From: Pelobates cultripes
Lineage: Eukaryota; Chordata; Amphibia; Anura; Pelobatidae
DNA: 64,000 nucleotides
Assembly (NCBI GenBank): GCA_933207985.1
Contig: OW240915.1
Location: 265,937,360-266,001,359 of the forward strand
Direction of reading: 5' to 3'
Part shown: one piece after another, positions 37,314 to 49,549 of the stretch
Layout of the letters: each line of letters opens with the position of its first letter
Numbering within the stretch: position 1 is the first letter of the stretch
The notes under the pieces: model-generated
What the model saw: the letters and a program-made list of their open reading frames with translations, nothing else
What the model was told of the DNA's origin: nothing
Database searches by the model: none
Made by a program: the position numbers and the translations under genes

Positions 37314-37779
37314 CAATGCATATGCATGGAACTAAAATCACTATTGTCGCAGTTGCTAATCTGGGATTTTGTGAATTTGAGAAGATCCATGAACGTGAAT
37401 TTGGCAGGATCAATTATGCACATTAAATCACTGGCAGAGTGTCAGTTGACACTCCGCTAATGAATTCCAGCCAAATAAGGACAAAATTAATATTGATAAA
37501 GTGGAATGGGAAGTTTTGATTTAGCAATATCACAGAATGGGCATCTGCATGACTCAGGTAAGTGTTAAACTGTTCAGGGTTTGACTCTAATAAAGAGGGC
37601 ATAAATTATGAATACAAAATTTTTATTAAACAATTAACAAACACAAATTACTTAGCAATGTTATTGAAAGCAAGTCTAATCTCTTTCTCTGGGTTTGAAA
37701 TTTACCTGTCATAAGCTGAAGATTTCCAACGACCCATTTTTTAATTATGTGAGTGGGAATTTGATTGCTTGAAGCTGCA
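37314..37779. other. Intron 1 spacer, no feature seen
   Basis: AT-rich unique-looking DNA. Confidence 0.5.
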
Positions 37780-37787
37780 GTAGCAGC

Positions 37788-38416
37788 CAGGGGCGTTTTA
37801 GCCGCGAGGCAAACAAGGCATTTGCCTTGGACGGCATTTTCCAGGGGGCAGCAAAAAAAGCCGCCCCCCAAATGCCCAGGGCAAATGCCTTGTTAGCCTT
37901 GCGGCTAACTAACATGCTGGGCAGGCGGCTGGCGAGGGAGCACATCCCCTGAGCTGACTGCTCGGCTCCCTCGCGCGCCGCAGAGTGAGGCTGGGAGCCG
38001 GGTTGATGACGTCATATTCCGGCTCCCAGCCTCACTCTGCGGCGCACGAGGGAGCTGAGCAGACCGCTCAGAAGAAGTGCTCCCTCGCCAGCGCCGCCCG
38101 CCCAGCAGCCACTGGACCCCCAGGAAGAGAGGGAACCCCCCCCCAGCTTTCCCAAAGGTAAGGAGGCTTGGGGGCGGGGGGTTTAAATAAATAAAAAAAT
38201 ATGTTAGTGTGTGTGTGTGTGTCTGTCTGTTTGTGTGTGTGTGTGTGTGTGTGTGTCTGTTAGTGTGTGTGTGTGTGTTTCTGTTAGCTAGTGTATGCAT
38301 ATGTGTCAGTGAATGTGTGTGTGTATTTTAGAAAGTTGAGTGGGGGTGGCACGGGGGGGAGGGGGCGCCTGAGTTTTGTCCTGCCTAGGGCAGCACAAAA
38401 CCAGGATACACCACTG
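37788..38416. mobile_element. hAT-like non-autonomous element, 8-bp TSD
   Basis: 629 bp; ends CAGGGGCGTTTTAGCC and GGATACACCACTG. Identical flanks GTAGCAGC at 37780-37787 and 38417-38424. The interior holds GGCAAACAAGGCATTTGCC / GGCAAATGCCTTG, a long CGCAGAGTGAGGCTGGGAGC inverted pair and a (TG)n run at 38200-38280. Confidence 0.88.
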
Positions 38417-38649
38417 GTAGCAGCCCCCATCTGGAATAAATTGCCTGAAAAGGAAGACGGATTAAGTCCTAGTAAAACTATTAGTGTATAGAGCAACGGT
38501 TCCCAAACTGTGTGAGGAGCCGCGAGATATAAGATATGATGATAGCACCAGGAACTGTATATATTTATTAATACACACACACACACACACACTCTCTCTC
38601 TATCCCCTACAAAAGCCCCTAAACAGTTTGACTACTTGCCCTGGGAGGG

Positions 38650-39138
38650 TACCAGGGCACTCCAGGCACCATAACCACTAAACCGTTTTCCTGGCACTGC
38701 AGGTACCCTCTCCCTCCCACCACCCATCCCATGTTGCTGAAGGGGTGAAAACCCTTTCAGTGACTTACCTGAGACCCCCGCCGATGTCCCTCGGCGGTGG
38801 TTTCGGGTCCGCCCATGGGAAAGCATTGAAAATGGGAAAAGCATTGAAAATGCTTTCAATGCTTTCCTATGGGGAATTGAGCGACGCTGGAGGTCCTCAC
38901 ACAGCGTGAGGATGTCCAGCAACGCTCTAGCACAGAAAACCTGTGCTAGAAACCAGGAAGTGCCCACTAGTGGCTGTCTAGTAGACAGCCACTAGAGGAC
39001 AAGTTAACCCTGCAAGGTAAATATTGCAGTTTATGAAAACTGCAATATTTACAGCTGCAGGATTGAGGGTAGTGGGAGTTGGCACTCAGACCACTCCAAT
39101 GGGCAGAAGTGGTCTGGGTGACTGGAGTGTCCCTTTAG
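38650..39138. mobile_element. T2-type MITE with decayed ends
   Basis: The same core as 46166 (TTTTCCTGGCACTGCAGGT, GAGGATGTCCAGCAACGCT, GTCTAGTAGACAGCCACTAG). The right end GACTGGAGTGTCCCTTTAG is one base off TTTAA; the left end is GGGCACTCCAGGC. Confidence 0.65.
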
Positions 39139-39139
39139 G

Positions 39140-39390
39140 ACTTGTCTGGAGGGTTTTTCAACTGTGAATTCTTTTGGTTTCAGAAAACCATAAAATGACA
39201 AATAAGATGCTGCTTTAATGACAATGTAAGTATGCTTATCAAATGGGTTTTTGTCAAGCAGTTCTGAGATATTTCTGAATATATCACTGTCGATAAGGAG
39301 TCTCTTTGGTGGTTTTTGAACATTAAGTTTTTGAATTCCTTTAAGCACACTTTTTACTGGGTAAGAAACGTTTTTTGTTAGGGAATAATG
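39140..39390 (-). pseudogene. Tyrosine recombinase fragment (DIRS/Ngaro or Crypton type)
   Basis: The minus-strand frame reads SLTKNVSYPVKSVLKGIQKL, then PPKRLLIDSDIFRNISELLD and VIKAASYLSFYGFLKPKEFTV. This matches the start of the catalytic half of transposon tyrosine recombinases, where LAFYGFLRPGEF precedes the first catalytic Arg region. It is cut off at the T2 MITE on its 3' side; upstream frame is open only to about 39390. Too short to choose between DIRS, Ngaro and Crypton. Confidence 0.65.
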
Positions 39391-41344
39391 TTAGCATGTA
39401 ATGTTCTACACCTGTTAAGTATAGTTTAGAGGTATTCTATTCTAGATTTAATGAGATATGGCAAAAAAGTTGTAAAAAAATATAAAATATTTTATTAAAT
39501 TAGGGAAATAAAACCTGTAGCATATAGAACGTTTCAGAATAATGGTGACAAACAAAACAAAAGTGCAGGTTTTGGAATTAGTAAGCCCCTCTAGTGGCCA
39601 TCTGAATGACTGCCACTAGAGGAGTTACTAAGCAGCTCGGTAAACACTGCCTTTTCTCTACATTAACCTCTTCAGGACGGAGTCAATAGTGCACGTTCTG
39701 ATCAAAACAAAACGTAAACAAAAACTGGAATTTGCGCTATATGCCTGTTCAACAGTAATTCACTGCTGTCACATTAAGTGCACCCACACTTATTATATAT
39801 ATATATATCATTTTGTTCAAGAGAAACAGGGCTTTAATTTTTTATTAACTATTCATATATGGAACATAATTTATTATGAATAAAATTAAAAAAAAAATGT
39901 GAGATAGATTTTTTTTCTTTAAATTTGTATTTACGTCGGACATTTTAGCTGTTAATGTCCTAATACTGTTAGGTTTTACAGCACATATTTGTAATCAGCG
40001 ATGTTTCACGAGTACAACAGTACCCCCCCCCCCCATTTTTTGGTGTTTTATGGTGTTTTGGAAAGTTACATGGTCAAATATAGCACATTACATTTTCAAA
40101 TTGAAATTTGCCAGATTAGTAATGTTACCTTTGAGATGGTGTGGTAGCCCAGGAATGAGAATTACCCCCATAATGACAACCCAAGGTATTGAAAGTGGGG
40201 TATGTTTAGTCTTTTTTAGTAGCCACTTAGTCACAAACACTGGCCAAAGTTAGCATTTATATTTGTTTTTGTGTGGGCGAAAAAAAGCAAAAAACTAATA
40301 TTTGGCCAATGTTTGTGACTAAGTGGCTACTAAAAAGACTGGGCATACCCCACTTGCAATGCCTTGGGTCACCTACTTTTGCAAATGATATGCCATCATG
40401 GGGGCAATTCTCATTCCTGGGCTACCATACGCTCTCAAAGGCAACATAAACAATCTGGCAAATTTCAATGTCAAAAAAATGAAATGCAAGCCTTATATGT
40501 GACTCTCTAACTTTCCAAAACACCATAAAACCTGTACATGGGGGGTACTGTTATTCTCAGGAGACTTCACTAAACACAAATATTAGTGTTTTAAAACAGT
40601 AAAACATATTACAACAATAATATAGTCCATAAAAGTGCAAAAAACTTCACTTTTACTTAAAATATCATCGTTGTAATACAATTTACCAGTTTGAAACACT
40701 AATATTTGAGTTCAGCGAAGTCTCCCGAGTAAAACAGTACCCCCTATGTACAGGTTTTATGGTGTCTTGGAGAGTTAAAGGGTCAAATATAGTGCTTGTG
40801 AATTAAATTCTCTGCACTTTCTCCCTGTGTTGTCAGGCATGTCAATCACATTTTAATTAATCAAACCACATAATTATGTTAAAAGATTACTTAAATATAT
40901 ACGTAGAATTTTAATATATATGCATTTATAGGTATTTAAATTCTACGTGTATACTAATATATATATATATATATATAATATATATTATATATAGAGTCAT
41001 TCTAAGTGTATTTTGTTACCAATTATATATTAATTAACAAAATACAGTTAGAATGAAATTACATTTGAATATATAATTTATATTACATTTTGTTTCAATA
41101 TTGTATTTATTTTATATTGTAATTATAGGTGTGTGTGTGTGTGTATATATATACACACATACATATATATACATACATACACACACTTATATGTAACGTC
41201 ATTCTAAGTGTATTTTAATACTAATATATGTACTTATTAATATTAAAATACATTTTATATATATATACATATATATATATAAAAAGCTGAATCAATAGGT
41301 TGCACTCACGGATTCTTAAAACATAGCTTTTATTGTATACTCCT

Positions 41345-41391
41345 AAAAAAATCGACGTTTCAGTCCTGTTCAAGGACTTTCATCAGGATTA
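41345..41391 (-). ncRNA. Hammerhead-ribozyme-like motif (left PLE repeat)
   Basis: Reverse-complement copy of the 42871 motif: CTGATGA at 41386-41380, GAAA at 41361-41358, the same stem and GTC. Being part of an inverted repeat, it lies on the opposite strand. Confidence 0.5.
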
Positions 41392-42301
41392 TAAAGACAT
41401 AACATAACAATTCAGCCATATATAGGATGCAGTAAATTACAATAACTCACCACAGATGTCATGAAAAAACCGGCGTCCCAGCCGGGAATGTGCGCATGTG
41501 CAGAATAGTCCCTCCCCTCGGCGTGACACGCAACGCCGCCGTTACCATAGTAACGCGGCTAACATATACTATACTGAAACCGGCATCTAAGCCGGAAGTA
41601 TGCCTTGATGCGGAGAAGTTCCGCCCCCCAATGTGACATCACATATACGCCGCCGTCGTTACCATAGTGACGCGGCTGTGAATAAAAAATACAACAAACC
41701 TATATGGAAACAAACTTATCAAAGTAATGACCTAGATGTGAACACCAAGGCTTTTATAGAATGTACCAAATTTGGTAAAGACAAGTGTGAATGTGATCTA
41801 TGTATATTAATAGAGTGCTAATGGGTCGTTTAAAGTGCAATCAGAATAATCTCTTAAAGTGCCATGTACGTGCAAAATATTTAAAGTGCCACAGTGCTAA
41901 TGTAAACATATTGTGACCCAATACAGTTTGTATGAATATTTACATTTAAATAACCCCAATGATTAGAGATTAATATTAATCAATCAAAAAAAGTATATAC
42001 ATATAGCTATATAAGGCTTTTTTACACAACTTTCGATCTTTTTCTTTCTGCTCCTCTGTCACATAGCAAATATATATATATATTATTATTTTACTGAACA
42101 ATTGTTGCAACAGCACTATTGTATTCTGCGTCAAAGATTATTGAACACATTTTAAAACAATAACTCTTAATGCTTGCAAAATATACGTGGTCAATTGTGT
42201 AATAATGGGACGGTCGCAGAATAATCGTAAAAATTGCATATAGAAAAACCTAAAATACACACAAATATAAAATCACATTTTAAAAGACCATTGAGGGGCA
42301 T

Positions 42302-42670
42302 TCAGGCCAAAAATGAATGTAACAACAAGGATTCATTTAGTCCTTTTGGAGACACAGTGTCCAACTCATGGATCCAATAAGCTTCTCTATTGAGTAGCAT
42401 CCTCCCCCTATCCCCCCCTCTTCTAGGGTTAGGGATGTGGTCAATGGCCACAAATTTCAATGTAGCCAATGGGTGCTTCAATTCAAGGAAGTGTTTTGCA
42501 ACCGGTTTATCTGTAGAACCGTCACGATATGCCAGTCTTATAGAAGATCTGTGTCCCCTAATTCGTTCGCAGATGGCCGTCTCTGTTTTCCCAATGTAAT
42601 GTAAGCCACACGGACAAGACAATTTGTATATTACATGTGTCGTCTTGCAAGTGATGGTATATCGAATAGT
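42302..42670 (-). pseudogene. Penelope-like GIY-YIG endonuclease fragment
   Basis: The minus-strand frame reads ITCKTTHVIYKLSCPCGLHY then IGKTETAICERIRGHRSSIR, the CxCG-Y-IGKT-R-H arrangement of the PLE GIY-YIG domain; EAYWIHELDT near the C-terminus supplies the usual Glu-containing block. It stops at 42302. The RT domain expected upstream is absent because the frame runs straight into the inverted repeat at 42671. Confidence 0.85.
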
Positions 42671-42870
42671 GCTTAGATGCCGGTTTCAGTATAGTATATG
42701 TTAGCCGCGTTACTATGGTAACGGCGGCGTTGCGTGTCATGCCGAGGGGAGGGACTATTCTGCACATGCGCACATTCCCGGCTGGGACGCCGGTTTTTTC
42801 ATGACATCTGTGGTGAGTTATTGTAATTTACTGCATCCTATATATGGCTGAATTGTTATGTTATGTCTTT

Positions 42871-42920
42871 ATAATCCTGATGAAAGTCCTTGAACAGGAC
42901 TGAAACGTCGATTTTTTAGG
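42871..42920 (+). ncRNA. Hammerhead-ribozyme-like motif (right PLE repeat)
   Basis: CTGATGA (42877-42883), a stem-loop AGTCC-TTGAACA-GGACT, then GAAA (42902-42905) and GTC (42907-42909); AATC before the core can pair with GATT after GTC as stem I. One extra A precedes stem II, and GAAAC abuts GTC, leaving stem III no loop. PLE repeats are known to carry minimal hammerheads; activity here is unproven. Confidence 0.5.
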
Positions 42921-43063
42921 AGTATACAATAAAAGCTATGTTTTAAGAATCCGTGAGTGCAACCTATTGATTCAGCTTTTTGGATATTTGGAGCCCTGGG
43001 AGTGCACCCGGTTTGGACACATGGAGTTTGAGTGCAAGGTATAGTGCTTTTTTCTTCATATAC

Positions 43064-43110
<47 letters not shown>

Positions 43111-43111
43111 T
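43064..43111. repeat. (TA)n(CA)n microsatellite
   Basis: Compound run at the right flank of the Penelope insertion. Confidence 0.9.
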
Positions 43112-43412
43112 TTAATTTTACACGTTTAATTTTTATTTATTTTTTACTTTCCCACCAGCAAGGGGAACTGTGACATTTCACAGCCAGCTATAGGGGGCCA
43201 TGTGATCGCTCTTTAAGATCAATCACATGGCCCCCGGGGGAGGGCTGCCTGGGCTGTCAGGCAGCCCTCCAGAAGAGGATCGTGGCGGAGGTAAGTACGC
43301 CAGGACCTCCAGGGGCTCAAAGCCGTTACGGAGTTCTATGCCGCCGCAACGGCTTTAAAGCCCACTTAATGCGTGACGGCATAGAACGCCGTAACGGCGT
43401 TAAGGGGTTAAA

Positions 43413-46165
43413 AGGCCTGCAGGGACAAGCTGTAGACACAAGAGCTACATTAAAGGTACACTCCACTGCCCAAATACAAACTAAATTAAAATCACTGTTT
43501 AGTAAATATACCCAAAAGTAAAACGTGTATGCATTTAATTAAGCATTTTTTAATTGGAGTTATATCTAAAATATATCTTGCAAAAACTGCAGATGTCTTG
43601 TCTGCTGCTTTTGCAAGCCATCATCTTCTAACCTCGTCAAGACTTTATGTGACTTCCTCATCACAGACTTTGCAATGCAGTTCAATGAGAAGTCTTTGCA
43701 AGGCAGGTGCTCTGGGCAATTGCTGCCTCTTGCATTTAGTGCAAATAGCTAACCAAACCAGGAAGTAACAGGGCCACTGCAGATTGACTCACTGAAATTT
43801 GCAGCATATGCAGTATAAATTGCAAATGATCCAATCAGTCCTCTCCAGACTACAGGTTCGCCAACACTGCAGTACCCCTCAGCTAATATTAAGCTTGAGG
43901 CATCAAACCTAAAACAGGTGAAGAAGAGGTTGCATATCTCTCTCCTCCAAATAAGTGCAGAAGAGGTTGCATATCTCTCTCTTCCAAATGATAAATTAAA
44001 CTCTAAACAAAGATCACTCGGAATTCAAACAATCCTCATAAAAAAAATTTTTTTTTTTAAAAGAATGTGACGCAAGTCTCAAAAGTAGGCAAGTTAAACA
44101 ATCTCTGAATAATAAAAAGTGATTCCATACACTTAAACAATAAATAAATAATAAAGATGATTGTAAGCGTCACCAGGACAAACGCATCCAAATCTCATGA
44201 GCAGGCAAGGTGGGCTCCAGGAAAATGAAAATTCAATTTTGCATTGCAAATTGCATCACTGCATTGCAAATAGGATCAGTCATCCCTGAGGTCCTTAATT
44301 TCACACCGAAAAACAAAGGTTTAACTCAATATCAGAACAGTATGGATTGCAGTTTGTTACACTTCTCACTCCATGCTCACTCAATTAACAGTTTGAATGC
44401 AGTTATTTTTACTGTTATAAATAAAATTCCAAAACAAATTCAAAATTTACAAACAGCAGACACAAGCATCATGCAAAAGTTAGATGTGAAAGTGCATTAG
44501 GAAATAATATATTTCCAATCCATCAAGTTTAGCAAAACCATTACACGCGTTTACCATTTTATTCACTCCATCACAAAAAGATCTCTCCAGTGTGAGGACA
44601 ATCTGCGCAGAAGAAAACAGCTCATTAAGAACAAACATTAGAGGTAAAATGATGTACATTTGTGATACCTTCCTCTTCAGGTTCATGTCAACTTCACTTT
44701 AAATATATCCTGCCATTTTTAATTGGCTCCCAGAGGATAATCTGCCTTTGTTAAGACCTATAGGAGTTTTCACATTACAGATAATGGATAGTATGACTGC
44801 AATTTTAACAAACTGCTTTTGTGGGAAAAATAAGAGACAGTATATACGGTAATTTAGTTTGTAACAGACACCTGCATGTTTTACAGCGCATTCATATAAT
44901 AAATCTTATTGGTGTAGTATCATAAATACTGAATAATATTGTAATGATTAAATATTATTTTATGGAAGACTCACTGTTCTGTAAGTGAAATTACTACCTC
45001 TCCCGCAAGTTGTAATTCAGAGTTACTTTACTCTAACGATTTGACACATTCTAAAAATTAGGGATGGCCAAAAGTTGAAAGGGTAACCTCCTCTGTAAGT
45101 TATCCGAACTGCAGATGATTCAACACTACACAATTATATTGTATATGTTTGGAAGGGTTCGAAAGACGAGAGAGAGAAAAACTGTATGGACGCATTATAC
45201 TAGAGTTCAAACTAGGTCAGGAAATGGATAATTTTTCACCTGTAAATTTGTGAGTTTTAACAAAGGATACAAGACTCGGCTTTAAAAAAAAACAAAAAAA
45301 CGTTTCTGGTACAGCTTTATTGTCTATGGTTTTTAAAAGGATGCCAGTTAATTGAAAGAGGTAAACGTGAAGAAGTGGAAGTAGAGACCTGGGTTGTTAA
45401 CATTTATTATAAAGCCTGTGTGTATACACATATTTAACATACACAAAATAAAAACAAATAAAAAGCTCTTTGTAGAGCTTATCCTGTTTATGCTAGCTTC
45501 ACAGGGTCAGCTAAGTCTGCTTTGGTCATTAGCATCCCATACCTGACCTAAGGCCAAGCAATAAAGAGCTACAGTGAATGAATGTATGCTGGAATCATGA
45601 TAAAGTGCTCGGCATGTCTAAAATGGATCCTTGGACAGTTTCAGCCTTTCAGATTATGCATGGTTTTTGAGGGGAAGCATTGCTTCCAACGAAAGAGGTC
45701 AAAGAATGCTTCTGCCATGGAGCAAGAGTAAGCAGAGATCTACACTGAAAATGGGTATTAAGTCACATGTATAATACATGCAATCTTAGTTCAATAATAG
45801 ACCATGCATTTTTTTGTATGGAAGCCAGGGTTAAACAACCTTCAGCACTTGAGAAGTTGTGGACTGCATCGCTCATAATGCTGGCAAAGCATCAGGGGAG
45901 ATGTAGTACTGTCGTTGACATACTTCACCCAGTCCTAGAGTCTTTTCAAAGAAATTGGGATGAAACATCAGTGTGACCTGCTATACTGACATCTAAACAA
46001 ACTACCACGTGGAGGAGAAACAATTTGGGACTGTGCAATGCAAGTGGTGATTGTGGTTGAGCTATAGGACTCTTGCTTGAAGACAACATTTTTGTGGGTT
46101 TAAAACTTCTGCAATGTCCCACTTGGTGCTGTGTAAGCCTTTTTAAGCTTACGTGTGTGGATTCC
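43413..46165. other. Intron 1 spacer, no gene seen
   Basis: Contains a ~35-bp imperfect duplication (AGAAGAGGTTGCATATCTCTCT at 43924 and 43962) and a remnant of the 8172-type MITE at 45828-45915. No exon recognised. Confidence 0.5.
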
Positions 46166-46724
46166 TTAAAGGGACACTCCAGTGCCAGGAAAACAAATAG
46201 TTTTCCTGGCACTGCAGGTCCGCTCTCCCTCCCACCCCCCATCCCATGTTGCTGAAGGCGTGAAAACCCCTTCAGTGACTTACCTGAGACCAACCCCTGA
46301 TGTTCCTCGGTGGTGGTTTAGGGTCCACCCACACTCCTCCCCCGCCGACGTCAGCCGGCGGGGGAGACAGATTGCTCATGCGCAGCCGCCGGGATGAGAC
46401 CTAAGATGCATGCGCACCAGAGCTCCCTATAGGAAATGCTTTCAATGCTTTCCTATGGGGATTTTAGCGACGCTGAAGGTCCTCACATAGTGTGAGAACG
46501 TCCAGCAACGCTATAGCACAGAAAACCTGTGCTATAGACCAGGAAGTGCCCTCTAGTGGCTGTCTAGTAGACAGCCACTAGAGGGGGAGTTAACCCTGCA
46601 AGGTAATTATTGCAGTTTTTAAAAACTGCGATAATTACACTTGCAGGGTTAAGGGTAGTGGGAGTTGGCAACCAGACCACTCCAATGGGCAGAAGTGGTC
46701 TGGCTGCCTGGAGTGTGCCTTTAA
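46166..46724. mobile_element. T2-type MITE, complete (559 bp)
   Basis: TTAAAGGGACACTCCAGTGC ... CCTGGAGTGTGCCTTTAA, TTAA at both ends. Same subfamily as 38650. Confidence 0.82.
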
Positions 46725-46844
46725 AGTAAAAAAGGGTTCTAAAAAAACAAACAAAAAAAAAAACACAAGTAGTACTTGCACTCAATCATAATAGGTGCAG
46801 GTATCTGGGTCACCTCCAAAAGACCCTCACTAATATTATACATA

Positions 46845-47413
46845 AAATATACCAAATGATACCGCACTCAATAGAATAGATATAACTGAATATAAGTTTA
46901 TTAACAAAAATGCACTAAGGACAAATGTAAGCTAATATATATATATATTATATATATATATAAATAAATAAAAAAAAAACAAAAAAAAAACCAATGTTTA
47001 TATATGAAAAATATCTTATCCACTATACTATAAAGTGCAAAAAAAGTGCTAAAGTGCAAAATATCACATCACCATGGTTCCTAAATGAACATTTATAAAA
47101 TACAAACATTAATGCCAGTTTCAAAATCCTCTGCACAGAATAAACCACATGGTCCAGCAAAACAACAGACTGTACATAAGGGTATTGAGTTGTGTAAGAA
47201 AAAAATCCTGGTAATGTACATCAAAGTTAAAAAAATAGGGATCCCAGAACAAAACTCAATGGAGCATGTGGTTTATTCTGTGCAGAGGATTTTGAAACAG
47301 GCATTAATGTTTGGATTTTATAAATGTTCATTTAGGAACCACGGTGATGTGATATTTTGCACTTTATAGTATAGTGGATAAGATATTTTTCATATATAAA
47401 CATATGGTGTTCT

Positions 47414-47483
<70 letters not shown>

Positions 47484-47735
47484 ATGGCTTACATTTGTCA
47501 TTAGTGCATTTTTGCTAATAAACTTATATTCAGTTATATCTATTCTATTGAGTGTGGTATCATTTGGTATATTTTTTTGTAAAAGGTGTTATATATATAT
47601 ATATATATATATATAAACACCTTTTACAAAAAAATATACCAAATGATACCACACTCAATAGAATAGATATAACTGAATATAAGTTTATTAGCAAAAATGC
47701 ACTAATGACAAATGTAAGCTATTTTTTTTATATAT
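46845..47735. mobile_element. Large foldback complex in (TA)n
   Basis: Left arm 46848-47150 and right arm 47264-47575 are reverse complements (ACTCAATAGAATAGATATAA; CACCATGGTTCCTAAATGAA; CTCTGCACAGAATAAACCAC). A third partial copy runs 47600-47730, forming a further hairpin around GTAAAAGGTGTT(TA)nAACACCTTTTAC. (TA)n runs lie in both arms (46937-46965, 47418-47477). Non-coding. It resembles the 3780 foldback in setting. Confidence 0.75.
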
Positions 47736-47739
47736 AAAT

Positions 47740-49107
47740 AAAATGGTGTGAGGAATATCCACAGTGATTTACACATAAGAGGAGTTTTATATGTCCATTA
47801 TATTGCATGTTTCAGCAATTAACCTTTTTTGCATGTGTTTTAGACACTGACTTTTTCCCCCCCTCTGACTTGATACTGCACATCATTTGAGATTTCAAAG
47901 ATAGGGCATTATTCTGACCACCTTCACTTGGTATTTGTATTAGATTGTAAACGTGTGCTGTTTGCTGTTTTGTACACTGTGAGGAGAACACTTAAGGTGG
48001 AAAGAGACAGCACAAATTTCTATGAGATTTAGGTTTAAGAAGTATGATCTTGAATAAAATAGACTGCAAATCAAGAGCAGAATTTAGTGTAAGCTAGATT
48101 CTGAATAACCTGTGTCAAAAACACCATCTATATTTGTATGTACACACTAAGCCAGTTTAAAACCCCAACAAGCTGAAAGAGACTGGGAAAACTGGCAAAA
48201 GCTTAATAGCTCCCCCTATGGGTAATTCGGATTTCAACTCCACTAACACTTGCTTTTGACAATGGATCGAACGTTGCTCAGATTAAAAATTGTAAAATTG
48301 TTTTACCAAGATGACGAAGAATTAAGTGAGGCCTGTCTCATTTTTAGTGTTTGAAGGGAACAAGTATTACACAACTTGGCAGTACTCCCTTTATTAACTT
48401 CAAGGGAAATTGAAAGGAAAGGAATTGAATGTGTGTTGCCTTGAGGTATAAAAACATTTCCCATAGCGTAAATGAAACAAATGGCTTCTGCCGGCAGCAT
48501 TATAGGTAAACCCTTCCATGATAACAAAATGTGTACATGCACGTACGTATAGCAAAATCAAGTGAATGTTTGACTAACTTCCCTTTTTGTAATAAACTGA
48601 CTTGGTTAAATAAGTCAGCATCTCTTTCTGAAATTAACTGTTTTAACTTGATGAACTTTGTGCCTTTCTAACATTATTGACTATGTAACTGCATTTATTC
48701 AGATGTTTCATTTATATAGTTATCCAACTTAAAAAGTCATGCCTGTGTGTCGAATGTAATAAACAACAACTTTGGTTTGTCATTAACAGCTCTATCATCC
48801 TCAGGTTTTACAGCAGAGATAGGATATACTAATTTGAAGCTGTCCCCTGTGGGCAGCCATCTTCTTTCATCATCTTCTGGCCCTTCGATCGCCAGAAGCC
48901 TACCTCAGTATTTTACTCTTGCACAAGCAAAGGAAAGATAAATTAAAGTTTGGTGACAGTCCCAAAAAGTTATTTTTCCAGTTCTGCTGAGGTTATATTT
49001 AAATATGTGAAAACTGAAAAACACCTTGTAGTATCCAAAAGAAAAATAATACCTCACCGAATCAAGTAGTAAATAGGGAAGAAGGACAAAAAAAAGGAAC
49101 ACTCTAG
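47740..49107. other. Intron 1 spacer, no feature seen
   Basis: Unique-looking AT-rich DNA with no recognisable exon. Confidence 0.5.
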
Positions 49108-49243
49108 GTCAGGCACAACCTGCGACCCCAAGATGTTTTGATCTACAACACCCATGATTCTTTAAATGAGACAGATAGCCAGGGAATCATGAGCATTCTA
49201 GTTAAAAACATCTGGGGGGGGAGGGGGCAGGTTGTGCGACTAG
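49108..49243. mobile_element. Decayed palindromic MITE
   Basis: TCAGGCACAACCTGCGACC pairs loosely with GCAGGTTGTGCGACTA, with AAGATGTTTTGATCTACAAC inside. Related in layout to 8172. Confidence 0.55.
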
Positions 49244-49549
49244 GTACTGTAAGTTTTTCACCTCTTTGAAATAGTTCTCTCTCTGGAGTTCCCTGGTGAT
49301 GTCCTTCCATTCAGTGTTGAACATTAAATATGAGACCACAGCAGCCCATCCTTGTTGTGCTTCTTTGACCAACAAGTAAGCATTAGCCCAAGCAGCAATG
49401 GACAATAGTGATTGCCTGAGACTATCACATCTGCCTTTTGCTGGTATGAATTGGTATGGTTGAGAAGAATGTAATTTCTGCCTTAACCAATCCTAGAGTG
49501 GTGGCTGTGCCGTGGGCAATCAGGGACCCTTGTTCAGTTTTATACAGTT

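Larger units (their letters stand above)
41281..42981 (-). mobile_element. Penelope-like element, 5'-truncated, inverted terminal repeats
   Basis: A GIY-YIG reading frame on the minus strand lies between two ~311-bp inverted repeats (41281-41592 and 42671-42981). Penelope-like elements encode RT plus GIY-YIG and often carry terminal repeats in inverted or tandem arrangement with 5' truncation. The outer flanks are (TA)n/(CA)n. Each repeat holds a hammerhead-like core (41345-41391 minus, 42871-42920 plus). Confidence 0.85.
39663..43412. mobile_element. Multi-palindromic TTAACC-ended DNA element, copy 1
   Basis: Left TTAACCTCTTCAGGACGGAG, right GGCGTTAAGGGGTTAA; about 2.0 kb without the nested Penelope insertion. 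It has internal inverted arms at about 40050-40255 and 40298-40520, and a ~100-bp unit (CAGCGAAGTCTCCCGAGTAA ... CAGGTTTTATGGTGT) in alternating orientation at 39985 (+), 40485 (-) and 40692 (+). No coding frame. The sister copy is at 54328-59098. Confidence 0.7.

Noticed and set aside
47085..47369. 94-codon open frame
   Set aside because: Spans the centre of the foldback palindrome, and its reverse complement reads similarly; an artefact of symmetry.
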